Notes under the pieces: model-generated | Seen by the model: only the letters and a program-made list of their open reading frames with translations | Database searches by the model: none | Told to the model about the DNA's origin: nothing | NCBI GenBank assembly: GCA_018241425.1 | Contig: JAFEDU010000003.1 | Location: forward strand, 310,001-374,000 | DNA from: Pseudomonadota bacterium | GTDB lineage: Bacteria; Pseudomonadota; Gammaproteobacteria; Steroidobacterales; Steroidobacteraceae | DNA length: 64,000 nucleotides | Direction of reading: 5' to 3' | Made by a program: the position numbers and the translations under genes | Shown here: piece by piece, positions 16,921 through 24,258 of the stretch | How the letters are laid out: the number at the start of each line of letters is the position of its first letter | How positions within the stretch are numbered: position 1 is the stretch's first letter

Positions 16921-17894
16921 GGGTGCGACTTCTCCGGCAGCTCGCCCACCAGGGCGGCCGCGAAGGCCTCTGCGTCGAACTCGCCGAAGTCCTCGGCACC
17001 CTCGCCGATGCCGATGAAGCGGATCGGGAGCTTGAGCTGCTGCGCGATGGCGATGACGATGCCGCCGCGGGCCGAGCCGTCGAGCTTGGTCAGCACCAGC
17101 CCGGTGACCCCGACCGCCTCGTGGAACTGGCGCGCCTGGGCGAGTGCGTTCTGTCCCTGATTGGCATCGAGCACCAGCAGCACCTCGTGGGGCGCGGACT
17201 CGTCCACGCGGGCGATCACGCGCCGCACTTTCTTCAGCTCCTCCATCAGGTGCGACTGGCTGTGCAGCCTCCCTGCGGTATCGGCGAGCAGCACCTGGGT
17301 GCCGCGGGCACGCGCGGCCTGCAGGGCGTCGAACACCACCGCCCCGGGGTCGGCCCCCGCGGTCTGCGCGGCGAACCCGGCGCCGGCCCGGTCGGCCCAC
17401 ACCTTCAGCTGCTCGATGGCCGCGGCACGGAAGGTGTCCCCGGCGGCGAGCAGCACGCTCAGGCCCTCGTCCGCGCAGCGCCGCGCCAGCTTGCCGATCG
17501 TGGTCGTCTTCCCCGAGCCGTTCACCCCGACGACCAGGACGACGAAGGGATGGCGGGTGCGGTCGATGACCAGGGGCTGCTGGCAGGGCTTCAGGATCTC
17601 GACGATCGCCGCGCGCAGGGCGGCGACCAGGGCCGCGGCATCCTTGAGCTCCTTGCGCGCGACCCGGCGGCGCAGCTCCTCCAGGATCCGTCCGCTGGCC
17701 TCGACCCCGACGTCGGCGGTGATGAGGCGCGTCTCGAGCTCCTCGAGGATCTCGGCATCGATCTGCCGTCCCCGCAGCAGGTCGGAGAGGTCGGCGGTGA
17801 GCCAGGAGTCGCCGCGGTTCAGCCGCTGCCGCAGGCGGCGGAAGAAGCCCGGGCGTTCGTCGGCGGCGGCGGTCTCGGGAGGGCGTCGGAACAT
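16917..17894 (-). CDS. ftsY: signal recognition particle receptor FtsY
   Basis: A 325-residue SRP GTPase that docks ribosome-SRP complexes to the SecYEG translocon. A short basic, non-acidic N-terminal A region precedes the N domain. The G domain has GVNGSGKTTTIGKLA (G1), DTFRAAAIEQLKVWADR, LLADTAGRL (G3) and VLTKLDGSARGG (G4). It ends near IGIGEGAEDFGEFDAEAF. The A domain is much shorter than the acidic one of E. coli. ATG at 17894 is chosen; a TTG at 17918 would add eight residues but would overlap the terminator T-run of the upstream gene. First gene of ftsY-ftsE-ftsX. Confidence 0.93.
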   Translation of the reverse strand: MFRRPPETAAADERPGFFRRLRQRLNRGDSWLTADLSDLLRGRQIDAEILEELETRLITADVGVEASGRILEELRRRVARKELKDAAALVAALRAAIVEILKPCQQPLVIDRTRHPFVVLVVGVNGSGKTTTIGKLARRCADEGLSVLLAAGDTFRAAAIEQLKVWADRAGAGFAAQTAGADPGAVVFDALQAARARGTQVLLADTAGRLHSQSHLMEELKKVRRVIARVDESAPHEVLLVLDANQGQNALAQARQFHEAVGVTGLVLTKLDGSARGGIVIAIAQQLKLPIRFIGIGEGAEDFGEFDAEAFAAALVGELPEKSHP

Positions 17895-17916
17895 AGGGGC
17901 CGCATTGTAGCGGGCC

Positions 17917-17948
17917 AAAAGAAAGGGGCGGCCGTTTCCGGCCGCCCC
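17917..17948 (-). terminator. Rho-independent terminator of the lipase gene
   Basis: Perfect 9-bp stem GGGGCGGCC (17925-17933) with GGCCGCCCC (17940-17948), followed on the minus strand by TTTCTTTT (17924-17917). It ends the lipase transcript only 22 bases before the ftsY ATG, leaving almost no room for a separate ftsY promoter after it. Confidence 0.8.
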
Positions 17949-17975
17949 CGGGTTCGCGCGCCCAGGTCCGTGAGG

Positions 17976-20189
17976 CTAGGGCTGTATCACCGTCGGGTTG
18001 CCGATCAGGATCGTGGTGCCCGCGGTGGTCGCCGGGAAGGGCACCGCCGGCACCGGGAAGCCGGCAAACGTGAGCGCTTCGAGCTGCATCTCCTGCGTGG
18101 CCGCGGGGCTGCCCGTGGGGTCGATGATCGAGCCGTGGTCGCCGGCGGTGAAGTTCACGAACGCCCGGAAGCCCTGCGGGTTCACCTGCGGCCCCGGCGT
18201 CGCCGAGCCCAGCTGCGTCAGCGGCACGGCGGTCGCGCCGGGGAAGTAGTTCGAGGCGGTGATCAGGCGCTGTGTGGCGGCGTTGGGTACCACCTGGTCC
18301 GGCGGCGAGCCGCCGCTGCCGACCACCTGGATGAGGTGGATCGGGTGCGCGGCGGTCGCGTAGGGGATGAAGTTGATCGGGTCGCCGGAGTCAACCGCCG
18401 TCTGCGCGTCGCGGAAGAACTGCTCGTAGAGCGTCGTGCCCTGGGTCACGCCCTGGGCGGCCAGTCCCGCGTTGATCTGCGGTGCGAAGGTGGGTGACTC
18501 GCGCAGCAGGTCGGCAAGGCCGCCGCCGGGCATGGCGAGCGTCGCCGAGACGATCTGCGGTCCGACCACCGAGAGGTAGGTCGCCCCCTCGATCGCCCCG
18601 AGCGAGTGGCCGAGGTAGTGGAACGAGGCCGGGTTTACCCCGCCGGCCGCCCCCAGGCTGAGCGCCGGCAGCGAGCGGGTGAGCGTGATCAGGTCGGCCA
18701 CGCCCTCGCGCAGGTTGTCGCGCGTGGTGAGCACGCTCGTCAGGTTGATGAAGTGCGAGCCGGAGGGGTCGATCATGCCGTCGGCCCCGGCAGCGCCCGT
18801 GCCGTTGTTCTCGACGTCGAGGTCGAACGTGCGCTCGATCGAGCCGCTCGCGGGCAGACCCAGGCCGGCGTACAGGGGGTTGGCGCCGGCCGCGTAGAAG
18901 GGGTCGGCGGTGTTGGTGACTCCGTGCAGCGGCAGGTCGATGGCGATCACCACCGAGCCCGAGTCGGCGAAGGAGTCGGCGACCGCGAACATGTCCTCGC
19001 GGCTGCGCGTGATGCCGTGCTGGAAGATCGTCACCGGCCAGCCGCCGGCGGGCGGCGTCGCGCCGAGCGCGGAATTCGCGTTCGGCACGCTGACCAGCAC
19101 CGGAACGAGCAGGTTCTGCGTCGCCACCGGGAGCGGGTTGTAGCGGGTCACGAACGTGCTGGTGGTGTCTAGCGGAAAGGGCGGCGCGTGCCAGTACTCG
19201 GTGAGCGGCGCGGTCTTGGACAGGTAATAAGGAATGGTCAGCACGCCCACGTAGATGTCGGCGTGCCCGGGCAGGCCGAGCCCCAGGTTCGCGGTGGTCA
19301 GTCCCGTGGCGTGGACGCTCAGGGCCTGCGGCTGCGCCGTCGCCGACATGAGCCCGAGCGTGTCGAGGGTCGACTGCGTGGTGAAGCTGAACGAGAGGGC
19401 GATGTTGGCCGGGTTGATGCCGAGCGCCGCGGCGATCTGCAGGTGCGCGCCGGTGAGCTGGCACACCCCGTTCAGCGTCGGGTCGGTGATGCTCGGGCAG
19501 CTTGCCCCGCCGGTCGCGAGCGCGGTCTTGATGGTGGCGTAGTCGGTGTCCGGAACGGCCGGGTTGCCGGCGGTGTCCTTGATCGCGCTCGTGAGGAAGA
19601 TCAGGTAGCCGTTGCCGGTGGTGCAGTTCGCGCCCAGGAACTGGCCATTGGCGATGCAGGTGCTCGCGTTCAGCGGATGCAGCGGCTTGATCTCGAGGAT
19701 GGTGGGCCCGACGCCGGCTTCCTCGCCGAGGCCGACGCTGTAGTCGACGCCCGGGGTGAGCGGCGCCCCGGTGACCGCGGTGGTCGCCTTGGTGGTGTTG
19801 CTGGTCGTGACCGGGACGATGATCACCCCGGCCGCGAGCGTCGTCGGGTCGAGCGCGCCACCGAAGCGCTCGCGGATCACCGCGGTGGTCGAGAAGCCAT
19901 CCAGGGCATTGATGGCGGCCTGGTTGGGCATGACCGCGTTGGGCGGCTGGATGTTGATGGTGCCGTCGGTGGAGCCCGCGAAGTACAGGTCATTGGGATA
20001 GGGCAGCACGCCCGCGGACAGCTGGAACAAGGCCGTGCTCGCGGTGGGCGGGGTCACCGGGGTGGAACCGCCGGGATTGCCGTTGCCGCTCGAGGTGTTG
20101 GTCGATCCGACCGTTCCGTAGCCACCCCCCGAGCAGGCGCCAAGCAGCAGCCCGACCGCGGCGGTGGCGGCGACGACGAGTGTCTTCAT
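17976..20189 (-). CDS. surface lipoprotein lipase, Pla-1/Cef/VolA-like
   Basis: A 737-residue lipoprotein. The N-terminus carries a lipobox (LLLGAC, Cys19) followed by a Gly/Ser/Thr linker. A beta-rich N-terminal half (~50-330) leads into an alpha/beta-hydrolase domain. The oxyanion region is FQHGITRSRED, the nucleophile Ser529 sits in HYLGHSLGAIEG, a candidate catalytic His685 is in FTAGDHGS, and an Asp lies in the PPDQVV region. This matches the bacterial extracellular lipase family that includes Pla-1/Cef and Vibrio VolA, which hydrolyses phospholipids at the cell surface. The start ATG at 20189 follows GGGAGTAATAGGG. A terminator follows the stop. Confidence 0.85.
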   Translation of the reverse strand: MKTLVVAATAAVGLLLGACSGGGYGTVGSTNTSSGNGNPGGSTPVTPPTASTALFQLSAGVLPYPNDLYFAGSTDGTINIQPPNAVMPNQAAINALDGFSTTAVIRERFGGALDPTTLAAGVIIVPVTTSNTTKATTAVTGAPLTPGVDYSVGLGEEAGVGPTILEIKPLHPLNASTCIANGQFLGANCTTGNGYLIFLTSAIKDTAGNPAVPDTDYATIKTALATGGASCPSITDPTLNGVCQLTGAHLQIAAALGINPANIALSFSFTTQSTLDTLGLMSATAQPQALSVHATGLTTANLGLGLPGHADIYVGVLTIPYYLSKTAPLTEYWHAPPFPLDTTSTFVTRYNPLPVATQNLLVPVLVSVPNANSALGATPPAGGWPVTIFQHGITRSREDMFAVADSFADSGSVVIAIDLPLHGVTNTADPFYAAGANPLYAGLGLPASGSIERTFDLDVENNGTGAAGADGMIDPSGSHFINLTSVLTTRDNLREGVADLITLTRSLPALSLGAAGGVNPASFHYLGHSLGAIEGATYLSVVGPQIVSATLAMPGGGLADLLRESPTFAPQINAGLAAQGVTQGTTLYEQFFRDAQTAVDSGDPINFIPYATAAHPIHLIQVVGSGGSPPDQVVPNAATQRLITASNYFPGATAVPLTQLGSATPGPQVNPQGFRAFVNFTAGDHGSIIDPTGSPAATQEMQLEALTFAGFPVPAVPFPATTAGTTILIGNPTVIQP

Positions 20190-20456
20190 ATCCCTATTAC
20201 TCCCAACCGTGGCGACGCACGAAGGCAGGCACGCGCGGCCGCGGTACTGTTTTGTTCTTTCCTGACGAGCAATTCGATGCGAGCCGCGGTAAGCGTTCTT
20301 GTGCCGCGACTCACCGGCCGTGTCCCCTCCTGCCGGTGCTGTCTTTTGAGCGCTTCGTTTATGGACGATGCGGGCTTAAGGGTACGCTTAGGGCAAGAAC
20401 AGTGGCAAGGTGCGCTCCGGCGAGCGCCGCGCGCGGGGGAGGACGCTTCAGAACGC

Positions 20457-21071
20457 ATGGCAGCCCGGGACAAGACCGCCCATGGCAGAGGCCGCGGCGC
20501 CGCGGCGCGCGTGCTGCGCATCATCGGCGGCCAGTGGCGTGGCAGGAAGTTGCGCTTCCCGGCCGATGCGGACATCCGCCCCACGCCCGACCGCGTGCGC
20601 GAGACCCTGTTCAACTGGCTCACGGCCCAGCTGCCCGGCGCCCGCTGCCTCGACCTGTTCGCCGGCAGCGGCGCACTGGGCCTGGAGGCGCTGTCGCGCG
20701 GGGCGGCCGGCGTGACCTTCGTGGACCGCGACGCCGCCGCCATCCGCGAGATCAGGGCGCGCCTGACGGAGTGGCAGGGAAGCGGCGCGCAGCTGGTGGA
20801 GGCCGATGCGCTGGGCTTCCTTAAGGGAAGCGCGAGCCCCTACCAGGTGGTGTTCCTGGATCCGCCCTACGCCTCCGACCTCCTGCCGGCGTGCGCCCGG
20901 GAGCTGGTCGCGCGCGGCTGGCTCGCGCCGGGGGCGCGTATCTATGTCGAGTGCGCCGCCCGCGCAGGGCCCCCGGCGTTGCCGGAAGGCCTCGAACTCC
21001 TCAGGTCCAAGCGCGCCGGCGAGGTCGGGTATCATCTGTACGGATACCCGGCGGCCGCGGCCGCCCCCTAA
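20457..21071 (+). CDS. rsmD: 16S rRNA (guanine966-N2)-methyltransferase
   Basis: A 204-residue SAM-dependent methyltransferase. After a basic N-terminus it has the family opening [15 protein letters not shown], then [15 protein letters not shown], the SAM motif [20 protein letters not shown] and the catalytic [11 protein letters not shown]. It methylates G966 of 16S rRNA during 30S assembly. The ATG at 20457 has GGAGG about 14 bases upstream. It is followed seven bases later by coaD, the usual rsmD-coaD pair. The ~265 bases between it and the divergent lipase gene contain the promoters but no gene I can support. Confidence 0.92.
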   Translation: MAARDKTAHGRGRGAAARVLRIIGGQWRGRKLRFPADADIRPTPDRVRETLFNWLTAQLPGARCLDLFAGSGALGLEALSRGAAGVTFVDRDAAAIREIRARLTEWQGSGAQLVEADALGFLKGSASPYQVVFLDPPYASDLLPACARELVARGWLAPGARIYVECAARAGPPALPEGLELLRSKRAGEVGYHLYGYPAAAAAP

Positions 21072-21078
21072 GGCAGGC

Positions 21079-21561
21079 ATGAAACGCGACGCCGTATACC
21101 CGGGGACCTTCGACCCGATCACCAACGGACACCAGGATCTGGTGCGCCGCGCCGCCGGCATCTTCGATGCCGTGACCGTGGCGATCGCCGCCAACCCTAA
21201 CAAGACCCCGATGTTCCCGCTGTCCAAGCGCGTGGAGCTGGCGCAGGCCGTGCTCTCGGACCTGCCCAACGTCACGGTGCAGGGCTACGCGGGGCTGACG
21301 GTCGACTTTGCGCGCCAGCACCACGGCGCGGTGATCGTGCGCGGCCTGCGCGCGGTCTCGGACTTCGAGTTCGAGTTCCAGCTCGCCAACATGTCGCGCC
21401 ACCTGGACCGCAACTTCGAGACCGTGTTCCTGACGCCGCAGGAGCAGTTCACCTTCATCTCCTCGACGCTGGTGCGCGAGATCGCGGTACTGGGCGGGGA
21501 CGTCAGCCAGTTCGTGCATCCCATCGTCGAGGCCGAGCTGAAGAAGCAGCGCCGCCTCTGA
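21079..21561 (+). CDS. coaD: phosphopantetheine adenylyltransferase
   Basis: A 160-residue nucleotidyltransferase that joins 4'-phosphopantetheine and ATP to make dephospho-CoA, the fourth step of CoA synthesis. The motifs are all present: [12 protein letters not shown] (T/HxGH at residues ~10-18), the substrate loop [21 protein letters not shown] and ISSTLVRE. Length is typical. AAGGCAGGC before the ATG gives a weak ribosome site; the stop of rsmD is seven bases upstream. Confidence 0.95.
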   Translation: MKRDAVYPGTFDPITNGHQDLVRRAAGIFDAVTVAIAANPNKTPMFPLSKRVELAQAVLSDLPNVTVQGYAGLTVDFARQHHGAVIVRGLRAVSDFEFEFQLANMSRHLDRNFETVFLTPQEQFTFISSTLVREIAVLGGDVSQFVHPIVEAELKKQRRL

Positions 21562-21574
21562 GGGCGCTTGCCTC

Positions 21575-21985
21575 ATGGGACGTAAGGCCACCCATGCCCC
21601 GCGCACGACGCCACACGCCCTCGAGGGCGCCTGGGTGCCGATTGCGGCCAGCGTCGCGCGCACCTCGCTTGCGGTGGACGAGCTGCGGGTGCGCTACCTG
21701 ATTCTCTCGGGGGAGGGTTACCGGATCGTCGACCGCAGCAACCGCGTGGTCGACGGCGGCCGTTACCGCATCGACGAGGAACGCTCGCCGCACGCCATGG
21801 ACATCATGGGCGACACCGGGCCCAACGCGGGGCGCACCATGCTCGCGGTCTACGAGCTGCGGGGCGATGAACTCACGGTGTGCTACGACCTCGAGCGCCC
21901 GGAGCGCCCGGCCAACCTGAACCCCAAGCGCGACCAGCCGCTGCTGCGGATCACCTACGCGCGCGCTGCGCTCGCTTCTTCCTGA
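21575..21985 (+). CDS. TIGR03067-like small beta-barrel protein
   Basis: A 136-residue protein with the pattern LEGAWVPIAASV...YLILSGEGYRIVD...DGGRYRIDEERSPHAMDIMG...GRTMLAVYELRGDELTVCYDLERPERP. This matches, from recall, the TIGR03067 family of lipocalin-like single-domain proteins, whose function is unknown. It lacks a signal peptide. It follows coaD by 13 bases, so is probably cotranscribed. Its last 35 bases overlap the 3' end of the convergent glycosylase gene. Confidence 0.7.
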   Translation: MGRKATHAPRTTPHALEGAWVPIAASVARTSLAVDELRVRYLILSGEGYRIVDRSNRVVDGGRYRIDEERSPHAMDIMGDTGPNAGRTMLAVYELRGDELTVCYDLERPERPANLNPKRDQPLLRITYARAALASS

Positions 21986-22727
21986 CGGGCTTGCGGGCCT
22001 TCGCGGCCACACGCGCCGCGGAGCGCTTGCGCATGGGCTTCTTCTTGCGCGCCACGCGGCGCCGCTTCACCCGCGGCATGCGCAGCTTCTCGGCCGGCTC
22101 GGGCAGCGTGCCCGCGCGCGACAGCTCCAGCGCGCGCCACAGGTACCAGGCGGCGGCGCTGCGGTAGGGACGCCAGCGCTCGCCGAAGGCGGCGAGCACC
22201 TTCGGGTGCGGCAGGGTCTTCAGCCCATAGGCGGCGCGGAACCCGGCGCGCACCCCGAAGTCATCGATGGGCAGCACGTCCGGCCGCCCGAGCCGGAATA
22301 GCAGCAGCATCTCCACCGTCCAGCGGCCGATGCCGCGCACCTGGGTCAGGCGCGCGACGATCTCCTCGTCCTGAAGTTCCAGCAGCACCTCGTGCGCGGG
22401 CACGACGTTCGTCAGTGTCTTGGCCGCCAGGTCCTTCAGTGCCGCCACCTTGGCGAAGGAGAAGCCCGCCTTGCGCAGCCGCTGCGCCGGGGTCTTGAGC
22501 ACCCACTCGGGCGTGGGGAAGCAGCCCTCGCCGCAGGCCTCCACCAGGCGCCTGAGGATGGTCGCGGCCGCGGTGCCGTTCAGCTGCTGGTGCGCGATCG
22601 CGTGGGCGAGGGACTGGAAGGGGTGCTCGGCCTCGTCGGCCTCGAGCGCGTACGGGCCGACGGCACTGATGAGCGCGGCCATCACGGGGTCGGCGGCCGA
22701 GAGGTGTCGGACGATGTGCTCGCTCAC
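21951..22727 (-). CDS. AlkA-like DNA-3-methyladenine glycosylase with a basic C-terminal tail
   Basis: A 258-residue HhH-GPD glycosylase that removes alkylated bases. The helix-hairpin-helix is QVRGIGRWTVEMLLLF (~129-144). The catalytic aspartate lies in VLPIDDFGVR (Asp155/156). The N-terminal helical part contains HAIAHQQLNGTAAATI. From residue 219 the protein continues into a 40-residue tail with 23 Lys/Arg, resembling eukaryotic linker histones, which is not part of the usual enzyme. The GTG start at 22727 sits 16 bases after the mutM stop with no clear Shine-Dalgarno, which suggests coupling to mutM translation. The 3' end overlaps the convergent gene by 35 bases. Confidence 0.85.
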   Translation of the reverse strand: MSEHIVRHLSAADPVMAALISAVGPYALEADEAEHPFQSLAHAIAHQQLNGTAAATILRRLVEACGEGCFPTPEWVLKTPAQRLRKAGFSFAKVAALKDLAAKTLTNVVPAHEVLLELQDEEIVARLTQVRGIGRWTVEMLLLFRLGRPDVLPIDDFGVRAGFRAAYGLKTLPHPKVLAAFGERWRPYRSAAAWYLWRALELSRAGTLPEPAEKLRMPRVKRRRVARKKKPMRKRSAARVAAKARKPVRKKRAQRARR

Positions 22728-22743
22728 GTGGGGGCCGCCGCGG

Positions 22744-23559
22744 TTACTTCTGGCACTGCGGACAATAATAAGTGGAGCGCTGGCCCTGCGTGAGGGCGCG
22801 GATCGGGGTGCGGCAGCGCCGGCACGGGGCCCCCTTGCGCTCGTAGACATACAGGCGCTGCCGGAAGTATCCCGGTGTGCCGTCGGTCGAGACGTAGTCC
22901 CGAAGCGTCGTGCCACCGGCGCGGATCGCGAGTGTAAGCACCGTGCGGATGGCGCGCACCAGGGTTGCGGCCTCGGCGGCCTTCAATGACCCGGCGCGCC
23001 GCTGGGGCTTGAGGCGCGCGCGGAACAGCGCCTCGCTTGCGTAGATGTTCCCGACCCCGACCACCAGGTGGCTGTTCATGACGAACTGCTTCAGCGACAC
23101 CCGGCGGCCGCGGCTCGCGCGGTAGAGGTAGCCGGCGTCGAAGGCGCGCGCCAGCGGCTCGGGGGCGAGGTCCTTCAGCAGCGCGTGCCGTGCCGGGTCT
23201 TCCTCGGTGAAGAGGAGGCTCCCGAAGCGGCGCGGATCGTTGAAGCGCAGCGCGAGGCCCGAGTCCAGGAGCAGGTCGAAGTGGTCGTGCTTGAGGCGCG
23301 GGGTGTCGGCCGGCACGGCGCGCAGGTTCCCGGACATCCCCAGGTGCAGGAGCAGGGTGCCGGCGTCGAGGTGCAGGAGCAGGTACTTGGCGCGGCGGCC
23401 GACCTTCTCGATGCGGGCGCCGGCGAGCCGTCCGGGGAGCGAGTCCGGCACCTTCCAGCGCAGGCGTGACTCGTAGAGTTTGAGGGCGAGGATGCGCCGC
23501 GCCCGCGCGTGCGGGGCGAGCCCGCGCCGGGTCGTTTCAACTTCGGGGAGTTCAGGCAC
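22744..23559 (-). CDS. mutM: formamidopyrimidine-DNA glycosylase
   Basis: A 271-residue bifunctional base-excision enzyme for 8-oxoguanine and ring-opened purines. The catalytic N-terminus PELPEVETTRRGL (Pro2, Glu3) and Lys58 (RRAKYLLLHL) are intact. The H2TH region has VVGVGNIYASEALFRARL. The C-terminal zinc finger has four cysteines (CRRCRTPIR...YYCPQCQK). It starts with GTG at 23559; a 10-bp palindrome abuts the start. It follows rpmG by 26 bases, giving the common rpmB-rpmG-mutM arrangement, here extended by a second glycosylase. Confidence 0.95.
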   Translation of the reverse strand: MPELPEVETTRRGLAPHARARRILALKLYESRLRWKVPDSLPGRLAGARIEKVGRRAKYLLLHLDAGTLLLHLGMSGNLRAVPADTPRLKHDHFDLLLDSGLALRFNDPRRFGSLLFTEEDPARHALLKDLAPEPLARAFDAGYLYRASRGRRVSLKQFVMNSHLVVGVGNIYASEALFRARLKPQRRAGSLKAAEAATLVRAIRTVLTLAIRAGGTTLRDYVSTDGTPGYFRQRLYVYERKGAPCRRCRTPIRALTQGQRSTYYCPQCQK

Positions 23560-23580
23560 GCGCTTAAGGACTTAAGCGCG
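23559..23580. repeat. perfect inverted repeat at the mutM start
   Basis: CGCGCTTAAG (23559-23568), spacer GA, CTTAAGCGCG (23571-23580): two exact 10-base arms between rpmG and mutM, including the first base of the mutM GTG. It could be an operator, or an RNA hairpin that hides the mutM start. No Shine-Dalgarno is otherwise visible there. Confidence 0.7.
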
Positions 23581-23585
23581 CCCGC

Positions 23586-23741
23586 TTACTTGATCTTCGC
23601 CTCTTTATAGGCGACGTGCTTGCGCGCGACCGGGTCGAACTTCTTGATTTCCATCTTGTCCGGGTGCAGGCGCTTGTTCTTCGTGGTCACGTAGAAGTGG
23701 CCGGTGTTCGCCGTGGACAGAAGCTTCACTTTTTCGCGCAT
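23586..23741 (-). CDS. rpmG: 50S ribosomal protein L33
   Basis: A 51-residue protein starting [20 protein letters not shown] and ending [19 protein letters not shown], the standard L33 sequence. It lacks the CxxC zinc motifs found in some L33 paralogues, so it is the zinc-independent form. ATG at 23741 lies 33 bases after rpmB. Part of the large ribosomal subunit near the E site. Confidence 0.97.
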   Translation of the reverse strand: MREKVKLLSTANTGHFYVTTKNKRLHPDKMEIKKFDPVARKHVAYKEAKIK

Positions 23742-23774
23742 GGCAGTTCCTTACGATCCTCTACCGCTTGGCCT

Positions 23775-24011
23775 TCAGACCTTCTGGCCCTTGGCGCGCA
23801 GTTCCTCGATCACCTTGTCGATGCCCTTCTTCTCCACGGTGCGCATGCCGCTGGTGGTCAGGCGCAGCGTCACCCAGCGCTTCTCGTTCTCCACCCAGAA
23901 GCGCTGCGTGTGCAGGTTGGGCAGGAAACGGCGGCGCTTCTTGTTGTTGGCGTGGGAAACGCGGTTACCGACGGCCGGCTTCTTGCCGGTGACTTCGCAA
24001 ACGCGGGACAT
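23775..24011 (-). CDS. rpmB: 50S ribosomal protein L28
   Basis: A 78-residue ribosomal protein: [20 protein letters not shown], then [18 protein letters not shown] and a C-terminus [16 protein letters not shown]. Length and sequence are typical, and the N-terminal CxxC-containing L28 variants are not seen. It is the first gene of rpmB-rpmG-mutM, with a strong promoter 65 bases upstream of the ATG at 24011. Confidence 0.97.
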   Translation of the reverse strand: MSRVCEVTGKKPAVGNRVSHANNKKRRRFLPNLHTQRFWVENEKRWVTLRLTTSGMRTVEKKGIDKVIEELRAKGQKV

Positions 24012-24081
24012 AGGAACAACCTTAAGGATTTCAGTAACTTGGGATCTTATGGCGGCGACCGCCCCTAATCCCGGGCCGGGC

Positions 24082-24110
24082 TTTATACCAGCCCGGCGGG
24101 AGGATCTCAA
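24082..24110 (-). promoter_or_regulatory. sigma-70 promoter of rpmB-rpmG
   Basis: On the minus strand TTGAGA (24110-24105) and TATAAA (24087-24082) are separated by exactly 17 bases. This is the best housekeeping promoter in the window, placing the transcript start near 24075 and a ~65-base leader before rpmB. Confidence 0.75.
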
Positions 24111-24128
24111 GAATCCCCACCCTAGGCA

Positions 24129-24240
24129 CTCCGCTGCGGGTATCAGGGCTCGCAGCGGAGCTCAGGCGCTTTCGGGTGGGGGCCGGGGAGATCCCGGAAG
24201 GGGTCGAAGGGCGCCGCAGTCGAGTCCGGCTGCGACGCCC
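24129..24240. terminator. two GC-rich stem-loops after the SBBP gene
   Basis: A perfect 10-bp stem CTCCGCTGCG (24129-24138) with CGCAGCGGAG (24151-24160), and a second one, GGGCG+CGCAG with CTGCG+CGCCC (24209-24240), starting 18 bases beyond the SBBP gene stop. No long T-run follows, so they probably act as Rho-aided 3' ends separating this transcript from the rpmB promoter. Confidence 0.45.
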
Positions 24241-24258
24241 CCGGTTCCGGTGCCGTCC

